A stretch of DNA of 17,884 bases from Myxococcales bacterium (GCA_003170035.1 PMZX01000440.1:16065-33948), one strand, 5' to 3'. Shown: positions 1-8,034, numbered from the stretch's first letter. Numbers and translations: made by a program. Notes: generated by a model not told the origin, from the sequence alone.

Positions 1-2
1 CG

Positions 3-317
3 TCCGTCCAGCTTGTCACGTCGCGGGCGCTGCTGGACGAACTGGCGCGCGTGCTCCGCCACAAGTTCGACACCGATCCGGACGAGGTGCCCTTCCTGCA
101 AGCCTATCGCGACCAGGCCACCATCGTCCGGCCGGCCGCACTGCCGCGCGCGGTTTACCGCGATCGCGACGACGACAAGGTACTGGCGGCAGCCATTGCG
201 GGGAAGGCCGACCTCATTGTCACCGGGGACGAAGACCTGCTCGTCCTTGGCCAGCACTGCGGAATCCGCATCCTGTCTCCGCGCCAGTTTGTGGAATTGC
301 TCGACCGCCTGCGCTGA
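3..317 (+). CDS. PIN-domain toxin-like ribonuclease, 5' end outside window
   Basis: The frame is open from base 3, so the gene begins upstream of the window; the GTG at 51 is internal, because the codons before it read TSRALLDELARVL, the usual helix before the 'HKF' segment of PIN toxins. The back half fits the 'putative toxin-antitoxin toxin component, PIN family': DRDDDKVLAAA carries the central acidic cluster, IVTGDEDLL the last catalytic Asp, and ILSPRQFVELL the usual end. PIN proteins of this family are metal-dependent ribonucleases held in check by a small antitoxin encoded next to them. The first catalytic Asp would lie before the window and cannot be checked. No antitoxin-like frame is seen downstream, so any partner must lie upstream. 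The family is clear; toxin activity is inferred. Confidence 0.87.
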   Translation, partial: SVQLVTSRALLDELARVLRHKFDTDPDEVPFLQAYRDQATIVRPAALPRAVYRDRDDDKVLAAAIAGKADLIVTGDEDLLVLGQHCGIRILSPRQFVELLDRLR

Positions 318-490
318 CAGCCGCGCGGTTCGTCGTCCCGACGAGTATCGTTGCCGACTCCGTCCTGTCCGGCGGTACAACTGCTACCTCATGTGGGAGG
401 CGATTACCTCATGCTGTGACCGACTGACGGCACGCCAGCCGTCTCGGCGAAGTCCCGGCCAGCCACCTATGAGGACATTCTACTGCTCCT

Positions 491-763
491 CGCGGCACCT
501 TCCGGATTCTCGAACTGCCAGCGAAGCATTTCACCGTTCACCTTGCCTCTGACGGCAGCGAGCTGCCGGTGCCCGTGGTGAGGACGGGAATCCGCGATCG
601 TCGACGGTGAGGTGCTGGGAGGCGCCTTGCAACTCGAGGACGTCGCGCCCGTGCTGCATTTCATTTATGAGCGTCACGGTGAACGTCGTGGTTCCCGACG
701 GGGTTACTCGTGGTGCAGGACGGGCGCGTACAGGCGCGGATTGGCCGACCTGCGACGGCGTGA
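491..763 (+). pseudogene. Degraded hypothetical coding sequence, broken across frames
   Basis: Between the PIN gene and the exonuclease there is no open gene, but protein-like text can be followed through several frames. It reads RILELPAKHFTVHLASDG from about 500, then IVDGEVLGGALQLEDVAPV and LHFIYERHGE (600-690), then VVVPDGVT, and finally LVVQDGRVQARIGRPATA with a TGA at 761-763. Joined, these pieces give one plausible C-terminus of about 85-90 residues interrupted by small indels. I do not recognise the family. The same stretch has no ribosome binding site and stops in all frames. Bases 318-490 hold nothing I can identify; a short reading ATYEDILLLL near 465 is too brief to name. Confidence 0.4.
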
Positions 764-846
764 CATGTCCGGTTTCCTCGGACCCGGCTCTGGAACTGCT
801 GCGAACGACGGCGCGGTTGACTGACCGCCAGGCTGGTTGGCGAGAC

Positions 847-1494
847 TCATCTCTGCTCCGCCCTCAGCGACGCCAGGTATTTCGGCACCTGCTTCTTCGG
901 CTTGCGCATCAGGATGCTCCACACGCCGACGGGCGGTGTGGCCAAGCCCGTGTGCTCGGTGAAGCGCGCGTGCAGGTTCTGCCAGATGGCGACCGTGTGG
1001 TTCACGTCGGCCAGCGAGCGGTGGAACTGCCGCGCGTTCGGCGCGCGCACTTGCAGGGCATCCACCAGCGCGTCCAGACGGTAGCTGGGCAGCCCGGGCG
1101 CTAGCCGGCGCGCCAGCCGCATGGTGCATAGGAATTCGCTTTCCGCGCTCAGCCCCGCGCGCGCCAATTCCGCGTGCAGGAATCCGCGATCGAAGGCGGC
1201 GTTGTGCGCCACGATGGGCAGGCCACGCACGAACTGCTGCAATTGCGGCATCACCTGTTCCGGCCTCGGTTGCCCACGCAGCATCGCATCGGTGATCCCG
1301 GTCAGCGACGTGATGAACGGTGACAACCCCATTCCCGGATGCATGAGCTGGTGGAACGTCTCCACCGGCCGGTGGTTGACCAGCAGCGTGGCCGCCACCT
1401 CGATCGTGCGGTCGTACGCCGGCGTCAGCCCGGTGGTCTCGAAGTCGAGCACCACCAGTTCGCGCGTGGTAGCCACGCCTTGCAGGGACGTCAT
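847..1494 (-). CDS. DnaQ-like DEDDh 3'-5' exonuclease
   Basis: The protein has about 215 residues and the three Exo motifs of the DnaQ/RNase T superfamily. Exo I is VVLDFETTG (Asp17, Glu19), Exo II is VAHNAAFDRGFL (Asp102), and Exo III is HRSLADV (His158, Asp163), which makes it a DEDDh enzyme. The LTGIT segment between Exo I and II is also typical. Such proteins remove 3' nucleotides from DNA or RNA with two metal ions; free-standing ones of this size serve in proofreading, repair or RNA trimming. The ATG at 1494 is chosen because it lies 16 codons before Exo I, as usual in the family; an in-frame ATG at 1536 would add 14 unlikely residues. No partner polymerase gene is near, so the symbol dnaQ is not assigned. 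The C-terminus is basic (MRKPKKQVPKYLASL). Confidence 0.88.
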   Translation of the reverse strand: MTSLQGVATTRELVVLDFETTGLTPAYDRTIEVAATLLVNHRPVETFHQLMHPGMGLSPFITSLTGITDAMLRGQPRPEQVMPQLQQFVRGLPIVAHNAAFDRGFLHAELARAGLSAESEFLCTMRLARRLAPGLPSYRLDALVDALQVRAPNARQFHRSLADVNHTVAIWQNLHARFTEHTGLATPPVGVWSILMRKPKKQVPKYLASLRAEQR

Positions 1495-1730
1495 TCCCGT
1501 CACGCTACAGAGGCCCGCGCACGCTGTCCACCTCACGTCAACCCATCCCGACAGTTCGCGCGGCTATGCGGACAGTGGCGTCCAACGCGGCCACACCCAG
1601 GTGCCCGCGCCAGCCGCCGGCGAGCTAGCCGAACTGGCGCTGTGTGGGCCGGCCATGGCCGGTGCCGAGCACCTGACCCCGGACGTGCTGGCCGCGCTCT
1701 GGAACGAGATCGCGGATGCGTTCACCGTCG

Positions 1731-2092
1731 GGCGGCATCGATTCCCTGGTCGAACTACTGCAGGGCCGTTTCGCCAAGGGCGTGATGGAGCGCATCTGCC
1801 TGCAAGGCACCGGGCCCTGCGCCCAAGGAGCTGAGTTTCTCGTGTGGCCGCCCCGACTCGGCCGTGATGTGCCAGCACGTCGCCGCCGCCCCTGTACGGC
1901 GTGGGCGCTCGCTTCGACGCCAGCCCCGAGTTGCTGTTTCGTTTGCGCCAGGTGGACGAGAGCGAACTCGGCGCACGGGCCGGCGCGGACATGCCTCTGT
2001 CGAAGAAGGCAACCAACAGCAAGAAGATCCTGACCGACGGCGATTTGTCCCAACTGTTCGGGCTGGACATTGACACCGAGATCGACTCGTCC
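1731..2092 (+). pseudogene. SWIM zinc-finger protein remnant, three frames
   Basis: The C-terminal part of a SWIM zinc-finger family protein can be read only by changing frame twice. From 1731: GGIDSLVELLQGRFAKGVME and then RICLQGTG to 1814. From 1816 in the next frame: PAPKELSFSCGRPDSAVMCQ then HVAA, the SWIM CxC...CxH region with the second Cys changed to Arg. From 1892 in the third frame: LYGVGARFDASPELLFRL and onward to KKILTDGDLSQLFGLDIDTE. Intact homologues run GTG-LF-P-x-P and HVAAVLYGVGAR without a break. The SWIM fold binds DNA or protein and is common in myxobacterial and actinobacterial genomes. Upstream, 1537-1730 holds one coherent but unrecognised fragment (LTPDVLAALWNEIADAF). 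Identification rests on remembered family text. Confidence 0.78.
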
Positions 2093-2245
2093 TTGGCGTT
2101 GGATGCCAGCCGCTACCCTCTGCCGATAGCGGACAGCCTCATCTATGCGACTGCGCAGCGCTCGGGAGCCATGCTGTGGACCCAGGATGAGCACTTCAAG
2201 GGTCTGCCGGGCGTACGCTTCTTCGCCAGGCGCACAGAGAAGTGA
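2093..2245 (+). pseudogene. C-terminal half of a PIN toxin, fused in frame to SWIM remnant
   Basis: Right after the SWIM remnant, in the same open frame, the text changes to that of a VapC-like PIN domain end: LPIADSLIYATAQRSG, then MLWTQDEHFKGLPGVRFFA, with a TGA at 2243-2245. The Asp in PIADS and the Asp in TQDEHF match the third and fourth acidic positions of PIN domains. The N-terminal half with the first two catalytic acids is missing, so the piece cannot be an active nuclease. The open frame from 1901 to 2245 would encode a chimera of two unrelated gene ends, most simply explained by a deletion that joined them at about 2083-2095. The exact join is uncertain. Confidence 0.7.
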
Positions 2246-2319
2246 CTTCGAGTTGTCCGCCGACTACGAGGTGGGAGCGCCACTGGTTGGGTCCGGGCTC
2301 GGGGCGGTGGTCGGCGCTG

Positions 2320-2577
2320 TCATAGGTTCGGAAAACAGGAATGGCTGCGGAGGAGGACCCACGCCGCCCACGGCAGAAGGGCGAGAAAAGGCAACCGCTC
2401 CGTGAACAGGTCGGCGCGCAAGATGAGACCGGCACCGACTAGCGCCCAGCACGCTATCGCTCCTTCAAGCATTTGAAGTGATGCCTTTGCGCTCAACTTC
2501 GCGGCGACGCCACGCCGGTGCGCCTCGATACCGGACAACTTCCGAGGCTGGGCGTCATCGGTGAGATCCAACAGCAT
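2320..2577 (-). CDS. Possible small membrane protein (weak)
   Basis: The 350-base gap between the PIN remnant and the DUF2779 gene holds no clear gene. The best candidate is an 85-residue frame on the minus strand. It starts at an ATG without a visible ribosome binding site, and its second half has two hydrophobic segments, GAIACWALVGAGLIL and LPFLALLPWAAWVLL, which could form a hairpin in the membrane. I recognise no family. The plus strand reads as a glycine-zipper-like stretch (PLVGSGLGAVVGAVIG) that is simply the antisense of one hydrophobic segment. It may be another gene remnant. Confidence 0.22.
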   Translation of the reverse strand: MLLDLTDDAQPRKLSGIEAHRRGVAAKLSAKASLQMLEGAIACWALVGAGLILRADLFTERLPFLALLPWAAWVLLRSHSCFPNL

Positions 2578-2750
2578 CGGGCGTGCCCAGGTGATGGTTG
2601 GCGCTTTCCATGAACCACATGACAGCCAGGTCTCAGATTTCCGAGGGTGTTTGCGGAGACCCGCGCATGCTGTCCACTGTGAGTCCCCTACCCCCTCGTC
2701 GCCACATGCCCATGGACACGACCCCGCCCGCGCCGCAATACTCGCGGTGC

Positions 2751-4223
2751 ATGCAAACCCCCGTGATCTCCAAGTCCCGCTACCTGGCTGGGCTTCAGTG
2801 CCCGAAGCTGCTTTGGCACCATTTCAACCAGCCGGACGCCTTCCCGCCCATCGACGGGGCAACGCAGGCCCTTTTCGACCAGGGCGCGCAGGTGGGGACG
2901 CTCGCGAGGCGTCTCTTCCCCAACGGGTTGGAGATCGGCGCAGGCATGATCGCGAAAGACGCCGTCGACCAGTCGTCGCGCGCGGCCTTGTCCAGACGAC
3001 TGCCCCTGTTCGAGGCGGGGTTCATCGCGGGCTGCGCGTACGCCCGTGCCGACGTGCTGGTGCCGGTCGGCAGCGACTGGTGGGACGTGGTCGAGGTCAA
3101 GGGCACGACCAATGCCAAGAACGTGCATGTCAGCGACCTAGCGTTGCAGTGGCATGTGTACCAAGGTGCGGGTCTCAGCATCCGGCGCTGCTCGGTCATG
3201 CACCTCGACCCCGAGTACGTTCGGCGGGGTGAGATCGATCCGCGCAGGCTCTTTGCCAAGACCGACCTCACGAACGAAGTCGACGAGGTGGTCGACAGTG
3301 TGGGCAGCAATCTGAAGAGGATGGTGCGCATCCTCGGAAAGCAGCGGCCGCCCAAGGTGGAGATCGGGCCGCACTGCTCGGACCCGTACGAATGCCCTCT
3401 TCGCGCCACCTGCTGGAAGGCGGTGCCCAAGCACAGCGTGTTCACGTTGACCCATGTGGGGCCGAAGGCCTTCGACTGGTTTCACGATGGCAACGCCCGC
3501 CTGCAAGACATTCCACGCGACGCCCCTGTCGATGCCAAGCAGGAGATCCAGCTGCGCGCCATTCGCAGCAGGCGCGCGCGGGTGGACCGCGACGCCTTGC
3601 GGGAGTTTCTCGGTGGCCTCGAGTACCCGTTGCATTTCATCGACTTCGAGACCATAAACCCGGCCATCCCGATCTGGGACGCGACCAGCCCGTACCAGCA
3701 GGTACCGTTCCAGTTCTCGCTGCACATCGTGAAGCGCCCTGGCGGCAAACCCGTGCATCACGCCTTCCTGGCCAACGGCATCTCTGACCCACGGCCAGAG
3801 ATCTTGGCGCGCCTCAAACGCCACCTCGGCCAACGCGGCTCGATCGTTGCGTACAACGCCAACTTCGAAAAGAACGTCCTGCGGGCTTGCGGCGCAGCCT
3901 ACCCCGCCTTCGCCCCATGGTGGACCAAGGCCGAACCCCGCGTGGTTGACCTCTTGCAGCCGTTCCGCAGCTTCCACTACTACCACCCCGACCAGCGCGG
4001 CAGCGCCTCGATCAAGGCCGTGTTGCCTGCGCTGACTGGCAAGGGCTACGCCGGTTTGGAGATCGCCGATGGCGCCACCGCGAGCCAGGAGTTCCTGCGC
4101 ATCACGTTCGGAAAGGCGTCAGCAGCCGAGCGCCGCAGAGTGCACGCGGCGCTGGAGAAGTACTGCGCGCTGGATACGATGGGGATGGTGCGGATCGTGA
4201 AGGCTCTCGACCGGCTTGTGTAG
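2751..4223 (+). CDS. DUF2779 nuclease: Cas4-like half plus DEDD half
   Basis: This 490-residue protein starts with ISKSRYLAGLQCPKLLW, the hallmark opening of DUF2779 proteins. The first half resembles Cas4/AddB nucleases: Asp101 in ARADVLV and Glu115-Val-Lys117 in VVEVKGTT form a PD-(D/E)xK site, and Cys17 with Cys209, Cys215 and Cys221 (HCSDPYECPLRATCW) could hold a 4Fe-4S cluster. The second half has an RNase H-like exonuclease pattern: HFIDFETINP (Asp298, Glu300), AYNANFEKNVL (Glu373 at the usual Asp position) and YCALDTMGMV (Asp475). A protein with two nuclease centres in DNA or RNA processing is the natural reading, but the biological role is unknown. The ATG at 2751 is chosen because the family begins a few residues before the KSRYL motif; the frame stays open to 2598, including an ATG at 2706. 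No helicase or cas gene adjoins. Confidence 0.85.
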   Translation: MQTPVISKSRYLAGLQCPKLLWHHFNQPDAFPPIDGATQALFDQGAQVGTLARRLFPNGLEIGAGMIAKDAVDQSSRAALSRRLPLFEAGFIAGCAYARADVLVPVGSDWWDVVEVKGTTNAKNVHVSDLALQWHVYQGAGLSIRRCSVMHLDPEYVRRGEIDPRRLFAKTDLTNEVDEVVDSVGSNLKRMVRILGKQRPPKVEIGPHCSDPYECPLRATCWKAVPKHSVFTLTHVGPKAFDWFHDGNARLQDIPRDAPVDAKQEIQLRAIRSRRARVDRDALREFLGGLEYPLHFIDFETINPAIPIWDATSPYQQVPFQFSLHIVKRPGGKPVHHAFLANGISDPRPEILARLKRHLGQRGSIVAYNANFEKNVLRACGAAYPAFAPWWTKAEPRVVDLLQPFRSFHYYHPDQRGSASIKAVLPALTGKGYAGLEIADGATASQEFLRITFGKASAAERRRVHAALEKYCALDTMGMVRIVKALDRLV

Positions 4224-4237
4224 CCACCGGCTCGTCG

Positions 4238-4491
4238 CTACTCGTCTTCTTCCATCGGCGCGCCTCCGGTGCGCGCGATGTCTTCGGGGCGGATCTGGTC
4301 CACCACGATGATCGGATCGAGAAACCGCTTGGTCTTGTCCATGGCCCGTACCAGGCGGCGGCCAGCACCGTGCCGCCGTCCTCGGCTACCGCCTGAGCCA
4401 GCCGATCCAGCTCCACCGGCAATTCGCGCAGCAGCAGATCGCCAGAGCGCATGTCAGTGGGCTTCAGTTTGATCCCGCGTCGCTTGGCCAT
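4238..4491 (-). pseudogene. ParB-like nuclease-domain protein remnant
   Basis: On the minus strand a start-like MAKRRGIKLKPTDM at 4491 leads into LPVELDRLAQAVAEDGG and TVLAA, as in the front of myxobacterial ParB/RepB-like proteins. Then the frame changes near 4345-4370 and continues as VRAMDKTKRFLDPIIVVDQ to a TAG at 4238-4240. In intact relatives about 30 residues with the P-x-QR and H-V motifs lie between these parts, so the core of the ParB N-domain seems deleted as well as frameshifted. The tail IRPEDIARTGGAPMEEDE may not belong to the original gene. Between 4492 and 4700 the only other protein-like text is a minus-strand end, RRWNAARVPALRTALGYL, which I cannot place. Confidence 0.5.
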
Positions 4492-4702
4492 GGCCAATGC
4501 TACAGGGCCGCGGGCCGCCGCGAGCACGCGCATCCTGTCCGACGTAGGGAAACCTCTCACCTCAGTCTCCCTCCAACAGGTATCCAAGAGCAGTGCGCAA
4601 GGCAGGGACGCGCGCAGCGTTCCACCGACGGACCAGACTCTCCCGAAAGGTTTCCGGGCGCACCATTCCCATTCGGTCCGCGTTTCCCGTTGTTCTACTG
4701 GG

Positions 4703-4714
4703 GTGGTATCGTTG
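4703..4714 (+). promoter_or_regulatory. Shared upstream element, GH8 gene 1
   Basis: The 12 bases GTGGTATCGTTG occur 38 bases before the ATG at 4741 and again at exactly the same distance before the paralogous gene (8181-8192). They lie in a block of about 85 bases that aligns without gaps between the two genes, ending in GGCTGCAGGC just before the ATG. The block does not match the sigma-54 spacing (GG-N10-GC) and no clear -35/-10 pair is seen. It may be a promoter, an operator or simply unchanged duplicated sequence. Confidence 0.4.
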
Positions 4715-4740
4715 CGGGTTGTATTTTCGGCTGCAGGCGA

Positions 4741-7700
4741 ATGGCCATGTCTCAATCCTCAAATAACCTCGGACTACCGGCAAGCGTGGGCAAGCTCGTG
4801 TGCGCAACCTGGAACATAGCGCGCTGGTTCTTGCTGGGCGCGGGCATGCTCCTCCTGCTGTGGAGCTGCAATCCACATCCGCTGTCCGGGGTCGATCCCC
4901 AAGTCACGGTCCAACCGCCCCAAGGCGGTAGCACGGCTGCCACGACGACCAGGCGGCCTCTCCCGCCGAGCCCGTTCGGAGGGGGGGCCCGCGCTGGCGG
5001 CACGACGGTCGACACCACAGTCGTCGACACAGGCGGCAATCCTTTCGTCGACACGGGCGGTACCACAGGCGTCGACACAGGCGGTACCACGGGCGGTACC
5101 ATGACTTCAGCCACGGTTTCCTCGTCGAGCCCGGTGGGAGGCCAGCCGGCTCGAGATGCCGCGGTGGTCGCGCCTCCCGATGCCGCCGTTCCCGATGCCC
5201 CGACGGACGCGTCGGTGGAAACCCACCCCTGTCCACCCAACACGGTGCACATTCACGTACGAGACATCTGGTCGAACACGGTCACCCCGACCATGAACAC
5301 GATGACGACTCCGCCACTCTCGGTTCTCGTCATCGACCCGACCGGGAGCTGGCCGCAGTATGGTGCGCGGCAGGACACGGCGAACTGCTCTTGGTACTCA
5401 GTCTGCGCTCCGAACACTCTCACCAAGTTCCAGATCAAGCCGGTCGGTGCTGACGCCTGCGGGGGAACGTCCAATTCCTCGGGCACGTTCGATGCCTCCA
5501 AGCTGGTGCCTGCCAGCACAGAGATCTGGGTCGATTACACCGGCCCGTCCGGCACCCTGGCTGGCGACTTCCCCACCGCCACGGTCGGCGCCCAGCATTT
5601 CCGCCTCACCAGCGACAAGACCGCGGTCGCCTCGGAAGCGTGCCCGCAAGGACAGCCCGATCAAACCGTACCCACCGGCTACATCAAGGTCCATTTCCGC
5701 TATCCTTGGGCCGATCCACAGCAGACCGGCTTCCCGGGCTCGGCCTGTGGAAAGAGCAAGCTGGGCTACGACACGCCCCCCTACCCCAGCAGCCTGAAAG
5801 TCACTGGCTTGACCTGCGAGATGCAGGCCTTGCTCGAATTCGAGGACGGCGTGTGTCCCTGGTACTACGTGCTCATTCCCACAAAGAACTGGACGCAGTC
5901 CGCCGCAAGCCCGGTGAACATCACGTTCCGCTACCCCAATGACAGCTTGGGGTTGTGGACCCCGAATCTGCCGCTGCCTGTGCTCACTCCGGGCGTCACC
6001 GAATACTGGATTGGCTACGCGGGCGCGCCGGACAACACGGCAGCATCAATTCCCACATGTATGGACTGGTCGCAAGATCCGCTTAGCTACTTCTTCTACA
6101 CGGCGAACCCTGGTCCTGGGTATGCCCACTGCGGCGGGTCCGTGAAGCCGGTGGATCCCTGCAGCCCGCCGGTTCCAAACAACTTTCACACCATACACTT
6201 CCGCTATATCTGGGCCGGACAGAAGACGTTCACTTACTTCCCGAATACCAAGCTGATGCCCCCGTGGATGGAACTGGAAGTGAGCAGCAACAAGGTCATC
6301 TGCTTCCGCGAGGCGGATCGTCCTTGGTACAATTGTCCCGTCCCCGACAAGTTCTTCGTCGCCGGTGCCACCTGGCGGGCGGTGGACAAGACGCACAACC
6401 CCGAGTGGAATACCGTCGCGCCGCGCCCCTTCCAGAACCCGGTTGCGAGCTGGCAGCCATCTGGCGCGCTGCCGCCTGGCGAATACTGGCTGCGCTGGGA
6501 GTACGGCAAACCTGACATTCCCGCTACCAGCCTGTTCAGATTCTTCGACTACTATCCGGATGCCACCAATGGCGACTGGTCCGCCACCAGCAACTGGAAC
6601 GATAGCGCCTGCGCGCCCAAACCACCGCGCACGCCCGTCACAGTGGGATTTGGGTTCGGCGGCTGGTTCCCCTACGCCAGCACGAATTACATGTATCCCA
6701 ACGGGGCATCGCTCTCGTACATCTATACCGACGCGGCCGCAGTCCAGGACCTGTTCAACGCGTTTGTGTTCCAGCGGTACTTGATTTGGAGAGACAACTA
6801 CGTCACCACGACTGACACCGTGTGCGGCGCGGGCACCGCGCGAATCAAGACCGACCCGCCCAAGACCGTCAGCGAGGGCCAGGGCTATGGCATTGCCATT
6901 TCCGCCGCCATTGGCGACAAGCCGACCTTCACGGCGCTTTGGAATTTCGTCCAGCATTTCCTGTCACAATCGTCCAAGAAGTATTGTGGTGGGCTTATGG
7001 GCTGGATGTGGGATGGCTCGATTGCATGTCGGACGCTTGGTTCTGCCTGCAATATCGACGTGGAGACTTGCTCCGGCAACGAGGACAGCGCCTTTGACGG
7101 CGACGTGGACATCGCCATTGGCCTGGTTTTCGCGGCTTTGCAGTGGCCCGAATTCACCCAGGCAGCCACCGATTGGCTGACGAAGATGGAGTGCGAGATC
7201 AACACCAAGTACGACGGCGTCTGGAACTACCCGTCGATGGGCGACACGGCGGACAAGAATTGCCAATTCTATCCTGGTCAACCTTGCGCCTACGCTCCCG
7301 GGCAACCCAACCAGGTTTTCATGGATTACTATCCGCCTGGCTATTTCAGGGTGTTCGGCGACTTCTTGGCTGCCAAGCTGGGCAGCACTGCGCAGGCGGC
7401 GAACGGGCAGACCCATCACGACTTCTGGTACAAGACAGCCGAGACCGTCTATCAGATGCTTGAGATGTGCTACGACCAGGCGGGGCTCAATCCGGGATTG
7501 GTCGGTGACTACGGGAACGTGGCCAAGCCCTGCGCAAGCGTCAACATGGGCACCTACGAAGGGCTGCGCTCGCTCTGGCGTGTGGGCATCGATGCCGCTT
7601 GGTTCGGCGACAACACGGCTCTGCCCGAGAACGCGCCGAAATCTTCCCCCCACTACCCTTCCAAGTCGCGCATGCAGGCCAAGATCGACAACACGCAGGA

Positions 7701-8034
7701 GTTCTTCAACAACTTCTACAAGAAGAATCCAGTCGAGCCGAATGCCAATCGATTCTCGTCGATCTGCGACAGCCTACACGGCGATGGTACGATTGCCAAT
7801 TGCGATCCGGCCATCGGTCACAACTCCTACACGGTCAACATGGGCATGTGCTCGTACGTCAGCCTGTTCAACGATGGCGGGGCCACAACCTTGGGCATTC
7901 GGCAGGAAGCCGTCGAAGAAGCCGTGTCCACCACCGTCGAGAACGATCGCTACTTCCAGGAATCGCTCGGCGTCTATTCGATGCTCTTCCTGTCGGGCAA
8001 TTTCCCCAACCCGCTGACAGTCCCGGCTAAGTAG
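4741..8034 (+). CDS. GH8-family lipoprotein with three beta modules, copy 1
   Basis: The 1097-residue protein opens with an N-terminal export signal (WFLLGAGMLLLLWSC, lipobox Cys43), so it should be a lipid-anchored envelope protein. Residues 55-165 are a Thr/Gly/Ser/Pro-rich linker. Three tandem segments follow (about 166-290, 313-465, 482-622), each opening with an (I)HV(R/H)FRxxW-like strand and ending near an aromatic Tyr/Phe motif; they look like beta-sandwich carbohydrate-binding modules, but I cannot name a CBM family. Residues 634-1097 match glycoside hydrolase family 8: TVSEGQGYG with the acid Glu712, AFDGDVDIA (Asp786), and YEGLRSLWR where the family's basic Asp is usual but Glu940 stands. 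GH8 enzymes cut beta-1,4 glucans, xylans or chitosan. A second in-frame ATG at 4747 is better spaced from the weak AGG at 4735. Confidence 0.83.
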   Translation: MAMSQSSNNLGLPASVGKLVCATWNIARWFLLGAGMLLLLWSCNPHPLSGVDPQVTVQPPQGGSTAATTTRRPLPPSPFGGGARAGGTTVDTTVVDTGGNPFVDTGGTTGVDTGGTTGGTMTSATVSSSSPVGGQPARDAAVVAPPDAAVPDAPTDASVETHPCPPNTVHIHVRDIWSNTVTPTMNTMTTPPLSVLVIDPTGSWPQYGARQDTANCSWYSVCAPNTLTKFQIKPVGADACGGTSNSSGTFDASKLVPASTEIWVDYTGPSGTLAGDFPTATVGAQHFRLTSDKTAVASEACPQGQPDQTVPTGYIKVHFRYPWADPQQTGFPGSACGKSKLGYDTPPYPSSLKVTGLTCEMQALLEFEDGVCPWYYVLIPTKNWTQSAASPVNITFRYPNDSLGLWTPNLPLPVLTPGVTEYWIGYAGAPDNTAASIPTCMDWSQDPLSYFFYTANPGPGYAHCGGSVKPVDPCSPPVPNNFHTIHFRYIWAGQKTFTYFPNTKLMPPWMELEVSSNKVICFREADRPWYNCPVPDKFFVAGATWRAVDKTHNPEWNTVAPRPFQNPVASWQPSGALPPGEYWLRWEYGKPDIPATSLFRFFDYYPDATNGDWSATSNWNDSACAPKPPRTPVTVGFGFGGWFPYASTNYMYPNGASLSYIYTDAAAVQDLFNAFVFQRYLIWRDNYVTTTDTVCGAGTARIKTDPPKTVSEGQGYGIAISAAIGDKPTFTALWNFVQHFLSQSSKKYCGGLMGWMWDGSIACRTLGSACNIDVETCSGNEDSAFDGDVDIAIGLVFAALQWPEFTQAATDWLTKMECEINTKYDGVWNYPSMGDTADKNCQFYPGQPCAYAPGQPNQVFMDYYPPGYFRVFGDFLAAKLGSTAQAANGQTHHDFWYKTAETVYQMLEMCYDQAGLNPGLVGDYGNVAKPCASVNMGTYEGLRSLWRVGIDAAWFGDNTALPENAPKSSPHYPSKSRMQAKIDNTQEFFNNFYKKNPVEPNANRFSSICDSLHGDGTIANCDPAIGHNSYTVNMGMCSYVSLFNDGGATTLGIRQEAVEEAVSTTVENDRYFQESLGVYSMLFLSGNFPNPLTVPAK
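5017..5100 (+). repeat. Imperfect tandem repeat coding Val-Asp-Thr-Gly-Gly linker
   Basis: The linker of the first GH8 lipoprotein contains degenerate repeats of a GTCGACAC(A/G)GGCGG unit with GGTACC-containing spacers, read as VDTGG, VDTGG, VDTGG and TGGT. The second copy (8466-8600) has a related but differently arranged set (VDTGG, DTGGTT, FDTGG, VGTGG). Such tracts change length by slippage and usually act as flexible stalks between a membrane anchor and folded domains. Confidence 0.6.

Noticed and set aside
318..490. An antitoxin gene following the PIN toxin
   Set aside because: No frame with a start, ribosome binding site and antitoxin-like text is present in this stretch.
2264..2405. 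A glycine-zipper protein on the plus strand after the PIN remnant
   Set aside because: Only a short glycine/valine-rich run is seen, it continues an unrelated frame from upstream, and it is antisense to a hydrophobic minus-strand reading.
4700..4730. A sigma-54 promoter before the GH8 genes (TGG...TTGC)
   Set aside because: The GG and GC doublets are not ten bases apart in either copy.
4690..4740. An N-terminal extension of the first GH8 protein starting at TTG 4690
   Set aside because: The corresponding bases before copy 2 do not keep the frame or residues, and the block behaves as a non-coding upstream region.
5017..5100. CRISPR-like array in the GH8 linker
   Set aside because: The repeats are short, imperfect, in frame and code for a Val-Asp-Thr-Gly-Gly linker; there are no unique spacers of regular length.
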